From assembly GCA_003242895.1 (NCBI GenBank), contig QKMY01000024.1:79515-143514 (forward strand): 64,000 bases of DNA, read 5' to 3'. The notes beneath the pieces were generated by a model, which saw nothing but the letters and a program-made list of their open reading frames with translations, was not told the DNA's origin and did not search any database. This document shows, piece after piece, positions 26,308-36,478 of the stretch. A program made the position numbers and the translations under genes. The stretch's first letter is position 1. Each line of letters begins with the position of its first letter. This stretch comes from Candidatus Margulisiibacteriota bacterium. Its GTDB lineage: Bacteria > Margulisbacteria > Riflemargulisbacteria > GWF2-39-127.

Positions 26308-26575
26308 ATCGGTATATCCATAATCCAGTTTTTTTGTTTATTATCTTATAGAGGTTGGGAGCAATGACTATAGTGTCGAGGTCTTTATTCATTAATTGTC
26401 CATCAAAGGCAGCTAAAAGATTTCTTCGAGAAGCGTATAGCGCGATGTACTTATTTTCAATGTTTCGTTCGGTTTTAACAAAAGTGTTATAGAGAAAGGA
26501 AAGTTCCTGCGTGAAGAAGAGCAAAAACGTTAGTGCAATGATAATTTCAAGTAGAATGACACCTTTTCTATTCAT
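26297..26575 (-). CDS. GspI-like short pseudopilin
   Basis: This 92-residue protein has leader MNRKG and mature start VILLEIIIAL with Glu at +5, a standard class III prepilin signal. The remainder is short, as in GspI-type minor pseudopilins. It overlaps the H-like gene by 8 bp and the J-like gene by 11 bp. Assignment to I rests on size and gene order. Confidence 0.6.
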   Translation of the reverse strand: MNRKGVILLEIIIALTFLLFFTQELSFLYNTFVKTERNIENKYIALYASRRNLLAAFDGQLMNKDLDTIVIAPNLYKIINKKTGLWIYRYEE

Positions 26576-26987
26576 ATCTGATTCTTCCTTGTTTTGAAAT
26601 AATTAGTTTTTTTATGCTTTTTCCTTTATCCGTAAATGTGATCGTGCCAGGCATATAGATATTTCCATGAGGATCAAATTTTATGATGCTGTCTTGTATT
26701 GCATTGAAGGGGATTTTTTTATTTAGCAGTAGAGAATGATTATTAAATTGTACTGAGTATTCGCTGCCTCCAAATATGATTTCTACCGGCAAGCCTGCTA
26801 ATCTTGCGTGCTGACGAGCGTTTTGTAGATCAAATAGAATATTTTGGAAACACACATTTTTTTTTGTGGAATTGAGAATGAGCCTAATTGAGCTTGTGCT
26901 AACAATGCTGATTAATAGCAAGATACTGAAAACTACCAATAATTCTATGGTAGAGAATCCCTTTGTTGCCTTATATAACCAGGGCAC
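26568..26987 (-). CDS. GspH/FimT-like pseudopilin
   Basis: This 139-residue protein has leader MPWLYKATKG and mature start FSTIELLVVF with Glu at +5. LQNARQHARLAGLPVEI (about residues 45-62) is the typical GspH/FimT segment. A beta-rich C-terminal domain follows. The start overlaps the 3' end of the prepilin peptidase gene by 17 bp, indicating translational coupling. Confidence 0.75.
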   Translation of the reverse strand: MPWLYKATKGFSTIELLVVFSILLLISIVSTSSIRLILNSTKKNVCFQNILFDLQNARQHARLAGLPVEIIFGGSEYSVQFNNHSLLLNKKIPFNAIQDSIIKFDPHGNIYMPGTITFTDKGKSIKKLIISKQGRIRYE

Positions 26988-27732
26988 GGTATAAGGCTAC
27001 CAATTCTTTAGAAAAATAGATCACAATAAGACAACCTGCACCGAGGAATGGCCCAAAAGGTATGTAATCTTTTCTTGATTTTATGCGTAAGGCGATTAAG
27101 GCAACACCAATAATGCTACCGAGCATCATAGCTACAAATATTGCCAAGAGTGTTGACTTTATTCCTATAAATATTCCAATCAGGAGCATCATTTTAATAT
27201 CTCCACCGCCAATTGTTTCCTGTTGGTAAATAAGTTGTCCCAGCAGATAAATCGCATATATAATTCCTGCGCCTGCAAGACCGCCAAGGACACTTGGCAA
27301 TAAAGATTTGTCGAATAAACTGAATAAGAGACCTATTCCTGATCCCCCTAAGGTTAGCTCATCGGGGATAATCATGAATTCAAGGTCAATGAAGGTTATT
27401 ACAATTAAGATACTCGTTAGAAAGACTACTTTTAAAAATAAAAAGCTTGGACCTAGTGAGTAGAATGCCCATACAAATGAAAAGCCACTTAATAGTTCTA
27501 CGAGAGGATAGTGCCATTTGATTTTTTCTTTGCAATATCTACATTTTCCTTTTAAAAAGAGGTAGCTTAACAACGGGAATAAATCCAAGACAGATAACTT
27601 ATGGTTACATGTAGTACAGTGGGAAGGCGGGAATATTATTGATTGCCGCAAAGGAATACGGAAGATAAGTACATTCAAAAAACTACCTATTACAGAGCCA
27701 AAGAGAAACGCAATTGCCAGGTTTGTTATCAT
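26971..27732 (-). CDS. Prepilin peptidase (type 4, A24 family)
   Basis: This 253-residue polytopic inner-membrane aspartic protease cleaves and N-methylates type IV prepilins and pseudopilins. The N-terminal methylase-associated zinc site is intact, with pairs CTTC and CRYC (residues about 39-66). The catalytic aspartates lie in FIDLEFMIIPDELT (about 118-131) and GGGDIKMM (about 177-184). Several membrane helices follow. It overlaps hom by 4 bp (ATGA) and the H-like pseudopilin by 17 bp. The adjacent pseudopilins are its likely substrates. Confidence 0.93.
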   Translation of the reverse strand: MITNLAIAFLFGSVIGSFLNVLIFRIPLRQSIIFPPSHCTTCNHKLSVLDLFPLLSYLFLKGKCRYCKEKIKWHYPLVELLSGFSFVWAFYSLGPSFLFLKVVFLTSILIVITFIDLEFMIIPDELTLGGSGIGLLFSLFDKSLLPSVLGGLAGAGIIYAIYLLGQLIYQQETIGGGDIKMMLLIGIFIGIKSTLLAIFVAMMLGSIIGVALIALRIKSRKDYIPFGPFLGAGCLIVIYFSKELVALYRALVI

Positions 27733-29015
27733 ATTCCAACTCGGATAAGGCTATTGAATTTGTATACACTTGTTAAACTCTTTATTGCAGCTACCGCATT
27801 AAGTATCGATTGTTCTTTTACCGTATGAGTGATAATTACTAATTCAGAGCCTTTTTCCGTAATATCTTTTTGCAGCGCTGATTTAATACTTACTTGGTTA
27901 TTCCCGAAGATGCCGGCAATTGTTGCCAATACTCCAGGAGTATCTTCGACTTCTATCCGGATATAATATTCGGATGATATTTCTCCAATTTTGCATATAT
28001 GTGTTTTTTTAAAATCAGGTCGTAAATTTCTTTTGTTGAGAGGTTGGTCGATGGCGTATGCAATATCAATAATGTCGCTGACAACTGCTGATCCGGTAGC
28101 CTCAGCTCCTGCTCCTGGACCAAAGAACATTGTTTCTCCAACGAAGTCGCCTTTAATGTAAATAGCGTTGTTCACTCCCTTTATTTGTGACAGGGGATGT
28201 GAATTAGGTATCATTGTGGGATGTACGCGAACTTCTATCCCATTGGCTACTTTTTTTCCTATTGCAAGAAGTTTGATTTCGTAACCGAATTCTTTTGCGT
28301 AGAGGTTGTCCTTACTGGAAATGTTGCTGATTCCTTCGAAATAGAGGTCTTCAAAGTCAACGATCGCATCGAAGGCAAAAGAAGAGAGGATGACCAGCTT
28401 GTAAGAACTGTCATAGCCCTCGATATCAGAGGTTGGATCTGCCTCGGCATAGCCTAGTGATTGGGCTTCCTTCAGGGTTTCTTGAAAATCACTGCCTTCA
28501 TCTGCCATTTTAGTGAGGATATAATTGGTTGTCCCATTAACTATGCCATAGATTTCCTGAATATTATTTGCAGCTAAACCCATCTTAAGCGAGCGGATAA
28601 TTGGGATACCTCCCCCCACGGCACCTTCGCAAAATACATCAACCCCGTATTTTGCCGCTTCCTGAAAAAGCTCTCTTCCATGTTTGGCAATAACTTCTTT
28701 GTTCGATGTGACAATATGTTTTTTATTTCTAATGCATTCCAAAATAAACGTTCTGGCTGGTTCTGAACCGCCGATTACTTCGACAACAATATCGATGTCC
28801 TTGTCATTAATAATATCTTTGATATTACTGGTCAATAATGATCGATCAACCTGATAGGCTCTTTTACGGTCAATATCAAGGTCCGCTATTTTCTTTAAAA
28901 TAAGTTGTTTGCCCGTGCGATTGGTAATAATCTCTTTATTCTCAATGAGTATTTTTGCTGCGCCCATTCCGATATTTCCGTAGCCTAATATGCCGATATT
29001 TATCTTGTCTTTCAT
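27729..29015 (-). CDS. hom: Homoserine dehydrogenase
   Basis: The enzyme reduces aspartate semialdehyde to homoserine with NAD(P)H, in threonine and methionine synthesis. The 428-residue protein has the dinucleotide-binding GYGNIG at about residues 10-15. The catalytic and substrate segments VNGTTNYIL (about 162-170), ADPTSDIEGYDS (about 192-203) and K-LAI follow. A C-terminal ACT domain (about 350-428) carries DTPGVLATIAGIF and is likely the feedback site. An AAAAGGAGAA ribosome-binding site precedes ATG. It sits oddly between ftsK and pilus genes and shares overlapping codons with the peptidase gene. Confidence 0.96.
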   Translation of the reverse strand: MKDKINIGILGYGNIGMGAAKILIENKEIITNRTGKQLILKKIADLDIDRKRAYQVDRSLLTSNIKDIINDKDIDIVVEVIGGSEPARTFILECIRNKKHIVTSNKEVIAKHGRELFQEAAKYGVDVFCEGAVGGGIPIIRSLKMGLAANNIQEIYGIVNGTTNYILTKMADEGSDFQETLKEAQSLGYAEADPTSDIEGYDSSYKLVILSSFAFDAIVDFEDLYFEGISNISSKDNLYAKEFGYEIKLLAIGKKVANGIEVRVHPTMIPNSHPLSQIKGVNNAIYIKGDFVGETMFFGPGAGAEATGSAVVSDIIDIAYAIDQPLNKRNLRPDFKKTHICKIGEISSEYYIRIEVEDTPGVLATIAGIFGNNQVSIKSALQKDITEKGSELVIITHTVKEQSILNAVAAIKSLTSVYKFNSLIRVGI

Positions 29016-29044
29016 CCGATAATTCTCCTTTTATTTGTATGCCT

Positions 29045-31381
29045 CTAGTCAAATTTTAGTACTTGTCTCGATTTCGCGTCACCTTCGTAAGTAGAAATTA
29101 TACCTCTTTTCTCTAATTCATCAATAATTCTGGCGGCTCTATTATAACCTATTTTCATTTTTCTCTGGAGAAAAGATGTCGAGGCTACACCAGTAGATTG
29201 TATTAGCTGTTTTGCTTCATTGAAAAGTTCATCCTGGCCGTCTTCTTCCTTGCTGGAAGTATCCATCTCAAAATCGTCTGCTTTAATGTTAACAACTTCG
29301 TCAACATATTGAGGAACTCCATTTAATTTGGCATGACTCACTATTTTATTGATTTCTTTATCCGAAATATATACTCCTTGTACCCTTTTGGGTTTCATTG
29401 CGCCGACAGGTTTATAGAGCATGTCTCCCTTGCCTAACAATTTTTCTGCACCCATTACGTCAAGAATAGTTCTTGAATCAATCTGGGATGAGACGGCAAA
29501 TGATATCCGAGAAGGAATATTCGCTTTGATAAGGCCAGTAATAACGTCAACTGATGGTCGTTGCGTAGCGACCACCAGATGTATCCCTGTTGCTCTGGCC
29601 ATCTGTGCTAATCTGGCTATCATTGTTTCAACATCTGATGAGGCTACCATCATGAGATCAGCTAGTTCATCGATTATTACAACAATATATGGTTTTTTTT
29701 GAGGAATAAATATTTTATCGACTTCTTCAGTGTATTCTTTTCCCATCTCCTCTACTTTTATATTGAAAGCTTCCAGATTTCGTGCTCCGATTTTAGCAAA
29801 TTCTTCATATCTTTTGTTCATTTCAAGCACAGCCCATTTTAAAGTAGCCGCTGCTTTAGATGGATCGGTAACGACAGGCGCTAATAGATGGGGTATGCCA
29901 TTGTAATTGCTCAACTCAACTTGCTTTGGATCGATCATTAAGAATCTAACCTCAGTAGGTGCAGCTCTAAGTAAAATACTAATAATTAAAGAGTTTACAC
30001 AAACACTTTTACCAGAACCTGTTGCTCCCGCAACAAGGAGGTGAGGCATTTCTGCCAGGTTCATGAAGAGTGGGGCACCTTCGATATCGAGACCAACTGC
30101 AACGAGTAGCTTGTCTGACAGGTCAGCAAACTTATCTGTTTTTGCAAGAGATAGCATGTTTACCATTTCTACAGTTTTATTCGGCACTTCAATTCCGACT
30201 ACTGATTTCCCTGGAATCGGCGCTTCTATCCTTATTCCCGTGGCCGCTAGACTGAGCGCCAAATCATCCGAGAGATTAACTATTTTGCTAACTTTAATTC
30301 CAGCGCCGGGTTGTACTTCATAGCGGGTGACTGCCGGTCCCTGGCTGATGGACACAACCTTCGCTTCGATTTTAAAGCTGGCTAGGGTATCCTCCAGTTT
30401 TTGCGTTGTTTTAATTATTTCTTCTTGGATGTTTTGCTTTTTAAACGAAGCAGTTTTGTAATCGTTTAAGAGGTTGATTGACGGGATCTGATAGCTAATG
30501 CTGTCATCAATTGTATCAAGGCTTTTAGATAAAATCGGTGGAGGGCTTTCCTGTTTTTTTTCTTCCTTTTTTAGGCTTTCTTTTTTATCTTTTTCGACCG
30601 GATTAACTTCAGGGAATAATTTTTTCCTGATATCCTCTTTCTGTTTTTCTTTATCGATTATTTTTTCTGTTTCTTCGATAGACGGTTCCCCTTTAACAAA
30701 AGCCTCGACAGCAAAGTGTTTCTCAAATTTCTTCTGTGGCTTTTCTTTTGCAATTACCGGTGCCTGTTTTTTAAAAAGAATAATAATTATCTTTTTGATT
30801 ATTAAAAGTATTTTTTTTGAAAGGATTAATGAGACAATGAGGATATCTTTAACTTTAATGTTAAAAATTAATAGAAGAGAGCATAGCACTGAGGCAATGA
30901 TAACAATATATGCGCCCTTAATCCCTACTATTAACTGGAGTAAATAGCTTATGAGATATCCGATTATGCCCCCACCATTAAATGAAGGTGGCCATGTGAA
31001 CCTTGATATTATGCCGCTTTTGAATAATTCTAATAAAGATATAATTGAAAAAAAACCAACAATAACACCTATGAGACGTAACCCGAAATGAATATAAACA
31101 TATCCGAAAAGCATAAAGATGCCAACCAGGGATATATATATCGGAAGAATAAACACTCCTTTTCCTATAATGGAATGCAATAGTGCCGAGACAATAGTGC
31201 CACCGATAATTCCAGTAGCATCAGGATAAATATTGCTGATGAATAAGAATATTCCTAGACATAGAAAAACGATTCCTATGATATCGTAACGTACATCTGA
31301 AATCTTTTGACGGGGAACATTATCAATTATTGAAGGAGAAATCTTTTTAAATTTATGTTTTTTTTTAATTTCTTCTGTCAT
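29045..31381 (-). CDS. ftsK: DNA translocase FtsK/SpoIIIE
   Basis: FtsK is a septum-anchored hexameric motor that clears chromosomal DNA at division and activates Xer recombination. The 778-residue protein has about four N-terminal membrane helices (residues about 35-190) and a charged linker (about 200-290). The motor domain carries Walker A GATGSGKS near 450 and Walker B VVIIDELADLM near 560. A C-terminal gamma winged helix (about 712-775) contains NRAARIIDELEKRGI, which reads polar DNA motifs. Length is normal for SpoIIIE-type proteins. A Xer recombinase gene is also in the window. Confidence 0.96.
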   Translation of the reverse strand: MTEEIKKKHKFKKISPSIIDNVPRQKISDVRYDIIGIVFLCLGIFLFISNIYPDATGIIGGTIVSALLHSIIGKGVFILPIYISLVGIFMLFGYVYIHFGLRLIGVIVGFFSIISLLELFKSGIISRFTWPPSFNGGGIIGYLISYLLQLIVGIKGAYIVIIASVLCSLLLIFNIKVKDILIVSLILSKKILLIIKKIIIILFKKQAPVIAKEKPQKKFEKHFAVEAFVKGEPSIEETEKIIDKEKQKEDIRKKLFPEVNPVEKDKKESLKKEEKKQESPPPILSKSLDTIDDSISYQIPSINLLNDYKTASFKKQNIQEEIIKTTQKLEDTLASFKIEAKVVSISQGPAVTRYEVQPGAGIKVSKIVNLSDDLALSLAATGIRIEAPIPGKSVVGIEVPNKTVEMVNMLSLAKTDKFADLSDKLLVAVGLDIEGAPLFMNLAEMPHLLVAGATGSGKSVCVNSLIISILLRAAPTEVRFLMIDPKQVELSNYNGIPHLLAPVVTDPSKAAATLKWAVLEMNKRYEEFAKIGARNLEAFNIKVEEMGKEYTEEVDKIFIPQKKPYIVVIIDELADLMMVASSDVETMIARLAQMARATGIHLVVATQRPSVDVITGLIKANIPSRISFAVSSQIDSRTILDVMGAEKLLGKGDMLYKPVGAMKPKRVQGVYISDKEINKIVSHAKLNGVPQYVDEVVNIKADDFEMDTSSKEEDGQDELFNEAKQLIQSTGVASTSFLQRKMKIGYNRAARIIDELEKRGIISTYEGDAKSRQVLKFD

Positions 31382-31446
31382 ATTATAAAAAGTATGAAAC
31401 TATTAGTTTAAAATTTATAGATAAGCAATAAAAAAAAAGATGTCCG

Positions 31447-32400
31447 CTACTCAACTTCTTGCCATTTTTTGATCATAACCAGTATCGGTCCTGCAATGAA
31501 AATTGATGAATACGCCCCAAAAAAGACTCCGAGCAAAAGTACTAAGGAAAAAGTCTTAATAGTCTCTCCACCAAATACCAGCAATGATAGCAATGTTAAC
31601 TCGACAGTTAATACTGTGTTAATTGATCTTGCTAATGTTTGGCTGATGCTGATATTAACTATATTAAAAAACGTTTCTTTGCTTTTTAGTAGAGGTACAT
31701 TTTCCCTGATCCTATCAAATATAACGATAGTATCGTGAATCGAATAACCTAAGATAGTAAGTATCGCCGCGACAAATGCTGTATCAATTTCGAATTTAAA
31801 CATTCCTGCGAGACCTATTGTTAACAGGGTATCGTGTAATAGCGCAACGATTGCTGCGATAGCATAGGGGAAATCGAATCGGAATGTAATATAAATTAAT
31901 AAGAGGACAACTGCGATAAATATGATCTTAACTGAAGTGGACGCTAGTTCTGCCCCGATTGACGGGCCAATGATATCTGATTCTAATAGTTCCATTCGTC
32001 CGAGTTTTGTTTCTAAGGTATTCAACAGGCCTTGCCGGACTTCGTTATCCAATGGTTTGGTCTTTATCATCAAATCTTCAGATCGCATGTCTTTGCCTTC
32101 TGAATATTGAACACTGCTTTGTTCTAACTGGAATTCGCCTAAAATACTTCGTACATTATTTAAGAATTTATCTTTTTCCTGGTTTTTTTTGTCGGGATTT
32201 GTTATTTGACTTATTTTGTCCAGGGCATCGAAGCGTAGCACAATCGATGACCCGCCCGTGAAGTCAATCCCTAGGGTAAAGAATTGTTTGTAGGCGATAT
32301 ATCTAAATCCAATAACCGAAAAGGCTATTACTATGATTGATATTGATAGTATAAACCATAAATTCTTTTTTCCTATAAAATCAAATGCTTTTTTTTCCAA
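31447..32400 (-). CDS. secF: Protein translocase subunit SecF
   Basis: SecF works with SecD in the inner membrane to use the proton gradient in late steps of Sec export. The 317-residue protein has six predicted membrane helices. FTGGSSIVLRF (residues about 47-57) is the family signature after helix 1, and IGPSIGAEL begins the second half. GYSIHDTIVIFDRIREN (about 217-233) is the conserved region of helices 4-5. It follows secD by 14 bp. Confidence 0.96.
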   Translation of the reverse strand: MEKKAFDFIGKKNLWFILSISIIVIAFSVIGFRYIAYKQFFTLGIDFTGGSSIVLRFDALDKISQITNPDKKNQEKDKFLNNVRSILGEFQLEQSSVQYSEGKDMRSEDLMIKTKPLDNEVRQGLLNTLETKLGRMELLESDIIGPSIGAELASTSVKIIFIAVVLLLIYITFRFDFPYAIAAIVALLHDTLLTIGLAGMFKFEIDTAFVAAILTILGYSIHDTIVIFDRIRENVPLLKSKETFFNIVNISISQTLARSINTVLTVELTLLSLLVFGGETIKTFSLVLLLGVFFGAYSSIFIAGPILVMIKKWQEVE

Positions 32401-32414
32401 GGTAGGTTCCCCCC

Positions 32415-33743
32415 TTAACTTTTTACTAAAATATCACTTTTGATAGGTCTGATCTTGACGATAGCTTCCATAAATGTTCGAGTAACAAATATGGCAGTAA
32501 AGAAACTGACGATGACACCGAGAGTTAAGGTTACCGCAAACCCTCGTATTGTTCCAGTCCCAAGAAAAAACAGGACGCATCCTGAAATTACCGTTGTCGT
32601 ATTCGTGTCAAATATTGCAGTAAATGCCCTCTTAAATCCGGCATCCAGGGCCGCTCGTGCAGTTTTTCCTGAGCGAAGTTCTTCTTTGAGCCGCTCAAAT
32701 ATTAACACGTTCGCGTCAACTGCCATCCCCATCGATAAAATAATACCTGCAAGACCCGTCAGGGTTAAGGTCGCATTAAAAATAGAAAGTGCTGCCAAAT
32801 TGAAAATTACATACAAGGAGAGTGCAATGACTGCCATAAGTCCTGGAAGTCTATAATAGAGTATCATGAAAATTGCTACTGCGATAAAACCATAAATACC
32901 TGCTGTCCAGCTTTTATTTATGGAATCTTTTCCTAGTGTCGGACCAATAATCTTGTTTTCAACAATTTCAACCGGAATCGGAAGAGCTCCGGCTTTAAGT
33001 TTGATAACGAGATCTCCAACTTCTTGTGGAGTAAAACTTCCGGTTATGACAGCTTTACCTGCGGGGATCGCTTCGTTAACGACAGGAGCCGAAATAATTC
33101 TATTATCTAGCACAATAGCTATCGGTTTCCCAATGTTTTTTGCAGTAACGTCTCTGAATTTTTTTGCGCCTTTTTGTGTAAATTCTATGCCGACAACCGG
33201 ACGTCCATAGCTGTCAGTTTCCGGTCGGGATGTCTTAAGGTCTGCGCCAGTCAATACTGTGTTTTTTAAAATTATCGGCTTTTCATCAACTATATTCCCT
33301 TTATTGTCATACACAGAAAAGGTTGCTAACCGTGCATCTTCGCCAGCTAATTTTTTGATTTTTTCAGGGGTCAGTATACTGGTGTCCCCTGGTGCGTATT
33401 CCGCTTCTACGAATTCTAATAATGCAGTGTCTCCAATAAGCTTAATTGCTCTTGCTGGATCTTTTATTCCTGGCAATTCAACTATTACTTGTTTTTTGCC
33501 TTTCATTTGGATAATCGGTTCGGCGACGCCCAGTGAATCAATTCGATTCCTAATAACGCCTTCTATTCCTTTTACCGAGTCAGCGTCTACTTTAACCTCT
33601 GGAGTTTCTTGGGCCTCAAGGACCAGGTACATTCCGCCTTGCAGATCTAACCCTAAATTTAGGGGTTTAGTGTATAAAATAAAGATTGAAGCTGCTGCAA
33701 GAAGTAATATAATGAGCATCTTCCATTTTATTATATTTTTCAT
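32415..33743 (-). CDS. secD: Protein translocase subunit SecD
   Basis: SecD is the larger partner of SecF. The 442-residue protein has an N-terminal membrane helix, then GLDLQGGMYLVLE (residues about 31-43). A periplasmic P1 region carries RAIKLIGDTALLEFVE, and five C-terminal helices include MAVDANVLIFERLKEELRSG (about 341-360). It is shorter than E. coli SecD but usual for many other phyla. The order tgt-secD-secF is common, but the yajC gene often found between tgt and secD is absent. It follows tgt by 14 bp. Confidence 0.96.
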   Translation of the reverse strand: MKNIIKWKMLIILLLAAASIFILYTKPLNLGLDLQGGMYLVLEAQETPEVKVDADSVKGIEGVIRNRIDSLGVAEPIIQMKGKKQVIVELPGIKDPARAIKLIGDTALLEFVEAEYAPGDTSILTPEKIKKLAGEDARLATFSVYDNKGNIVDEKPIILKNTVLTGADLKTSRPETDSYGRPVVGIEFTQKGAKKFRDVTAKNIGKPIAIVLDNRIISAPVVNEAIPAGKAVITGSFTPQEVGDLVIKLKAGALPIPVEIVENKIIGPTLGKDSINKSWTAGIYGFIAVAIFMILYYRLPGLMAVIALSLYVIFNLAALSIFNATLTLTGLAGIILSMGMAVDANVLIFERLKEELRSGKTARAALDAGFKRAFTAIFDTNTTTVISGCVLFFLGTGTIRGFAVTLTLGVIVSFFTAIFVTRTFMEAIVKIRPIKSDILVKS

Positions 33744-33757
33744 TTATCTAAACTCCT

Positions 33758-35096
<1,339 letters not shown>

Positions 35097-35126
35097 TTGC
35101 TTTTGATTTTTTAATTATGCTATTAT
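35097..35126 (+). promoter_or_regulatory. Sigma-70-type promoter candidate
   Basis: TTGCTT (35097-35102) and TATTAT (35121-35126) are 18 bp apart, placed 35 bp upstream of the small membrane protein ATG, which has its own TAGGAGGT ribosome-binding site. Confidence 0.45.
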
Positions 35127-35160
35127 GGTAACAAAATATTATAATAGGAGGTAAGATTTG

Positions 35161-35589
35161 ATGGTAAAGGGCAGAATGCAAATGTTAAAAAGAATTATAA
35201 TAGCGGGTATTCCGGCTGGGTTTTTTCTTGCTTTGATAGGCGCGATAACTGAGAGTTCCAGCCTTGCCGTATTCATGAGTAATATTGCTTTAAATGCGAA
35301 GGATTGGATGGTTAGCGTTTTGTTTTACAATTTTATGGTAGGGTTAATTCTTGTGCTCATTTATAATGCTATCCATAAAGGGTTGGAGGGAAACAATCCG
35401 GTAACCAAGGGATTGTTTTTTGGTATTATTATCTGGATGATACAGACATTGCCTAATGTGATTAGCTCTTTTTTGCACAACCCGCAAGTTGTCGACTTTA
35501 TTAAGCTTGAGCTAACTACCGGATTTGTTGCTTATCCACTTGTAGGAATTATCATCGCAGTAACGTTTAAACGATATATTGAAGCTTAA
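35161..35589 (+). CDS. Small integral membrane protein of unknown function
   Basis: This 142-residue protein has four hydrophobic segments (residues about 10-30, 45-65, 78-100 and 115-135). Charged residues are few and lie in short loops. I recognise no family. ATG at 35161 lies 8 nt after TAGGAGGT and is preferred to the TTG one codon upstream. It is monocistronic: its own promoter lies upstream and a strong terminator lies 21 nt after the stop. Confidence 0.75.
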   Translation: MVKGRMQMLKRIIIAGIPAGFFLALIGAITESSSLAVFMSNIALNAKDWMVSVLFYNFMVGLILVLIYNAIHKGLEGNNPVTKGLFFGIIIWMIQTLPNVISSFLHNPQVVDFIKLELTTGFVAYPLVGIIIAVTFKRYIEA

Positions 35590-35610
35590 TAGCTGAGTGG
35601 CATTACTATA

Positions 35611-35645
35611 TTAAAGCCTCCAACCGGAGGCTTTAATATTTTCTT
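35611..35645 (+). terminator. Rho-independent terminator
   Basis: TTAAAGCCTCC (35611-35621) pairs perfectly over 11 bp with GGAGGCTTTAA (35626-35636) around a 4-nt loop, followed by TATTTTCTT. Confidence 0.8.
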
Positions 35646-35684
35646 GGTATATTAAAAATATTTCTAAAACATCGCAATCTACGG

Positions 35685-35690
35685 TATAAT
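35685..35690 (+). promoter_or_regulatory. -10 box close to the JAMM gene start
   Basis: A perfect TATAAT ends 12 nt before the ATG at 35703, and no ribosome-binding site is present. The -35 region (TTCTAA at a 17-bp spacing) is weak. This suggests a very short leader. Confidence 0.4.
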
Positions 35691-35702
35691 GTAAGTACGC
35701 AG

Positions 35703-36359
35703 ATGGAAACACAACAACTTATTTTAATCAAGCGACAGTTTAAATTAATGAATCAGCAGGTTGTAGAAAATTATCCAAGCGAAACCGGTGGTTTTTTCGG
35801 TGGATTAGATAATGTTATTCTTGGCATTTTCCCCCTGGCGAACAAATATACCGGGCTGAAGGCAAAAGATACTTTCTCTATCACGGAGGATGATATCTAT
35901 TTCGCTCAAAAATTCTTTAAGGATGCGAAATTGCAAATTATGGGGATGTATCATTCCCATCCGAATGGTGCTCCAGCTCCATCCGATCAAGATATGACAC
36001 ATCTGGTGGGAGATAAGTTCGGGCGGCATCATCTCATTGTCTCAATTAAACCTCATAATTTGCTAAAACAAAAATTTAATGTATCGAAGAATGAACCGGC
36101 TTATCAAATACGGGTGGGGCTATACTATTGTCCAAGTCATAAGCAAAAGATCCCGATTGAGCTTAAAATTGTTGAAGATTCTGCCGTACATCATTATATT
36201 AACGGAAATAACAGCTCTGACTTGGCTTCCAATACTGTTATCCAAGATTATTTTAAGCTTGAAGAAAGAATCTCGCAGATGATCCAAACAGGTAGAGTCG
36301 ATTACGAGAAGGAAGATTCTTTTCGTCTTTCTTCATCAAATTTCAATATTGATACGTAA
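35703..36359 (+). CDS. JAMM/MPN-domain metalloprotein
   Basis: This 218-residue protein has a JAB1/MPN domain at about residues 5-125. The complete JAMM zinc motif is present: Glu27 in PSETGG, then HSHP-x6-PSDQD at about 85-98. Family members are zinc isopeptidases or cysteine-cleaving enzymes acting on ubiquitin-like proteins or sulfur carriers. No ThiS/MoaD-like gene is in the window. The C-terminal 90 residues are not recognised. It starts without a Shine-Dalgarno sequence, close behind a TATAAT box. Substrate unknown. Confidence 0.8.
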   Translation: METQQLILIKRQFKLMNQQVVENYPSETGGFFGGLDNVILGIFPLANKYTGLKAKDTFSITEDDIYFAQKFFKDAKLQIMGMYHSHPNGAPAPSDQDMTHLVGDKFGRHHLIVSIKPHNLLKQKFNVSKNEPAYQIRVGLYYCPSHKQKIPIELKIVEDSAVHHYINGNNSSDLASNTVIQDYFKLEERISQMIQTGRVDYEKEDSFRLSSSNFNIDT

Positions 36360-36373
36360 TAACTAAAACAGAC

Positions 36374-36404
36374 ATTGTACCAACCGGTTTATTTAAGGTA
36401 CAAT
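36374..36404 (+). promoter_or_regulatory. Promoter embedded in an inverted repeat
   Basis: ATTGTACC (36374-36381) and GGTACAAT (36397-36404) form a perfect 8-bp inverted repeat. Within it TTGTAC (36375-36380) and TACAAT (36399-36404) sit 18 bp apart as -35 and -10 boxes. The loop contains the palindrome AACCGGTT. A repressor-type operator over a promoter is a reasonable reading. It lies 75 bp before the M15-like peptidase gene. Confidence 0.4.
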
Positions 36405-36478
36405 ATAGCAACTATGGCAACTAAGCCTTTGGTAAAACGTAAGGCGCCTTAGTGATGAAGATTGAATAAGGAGAAGCT

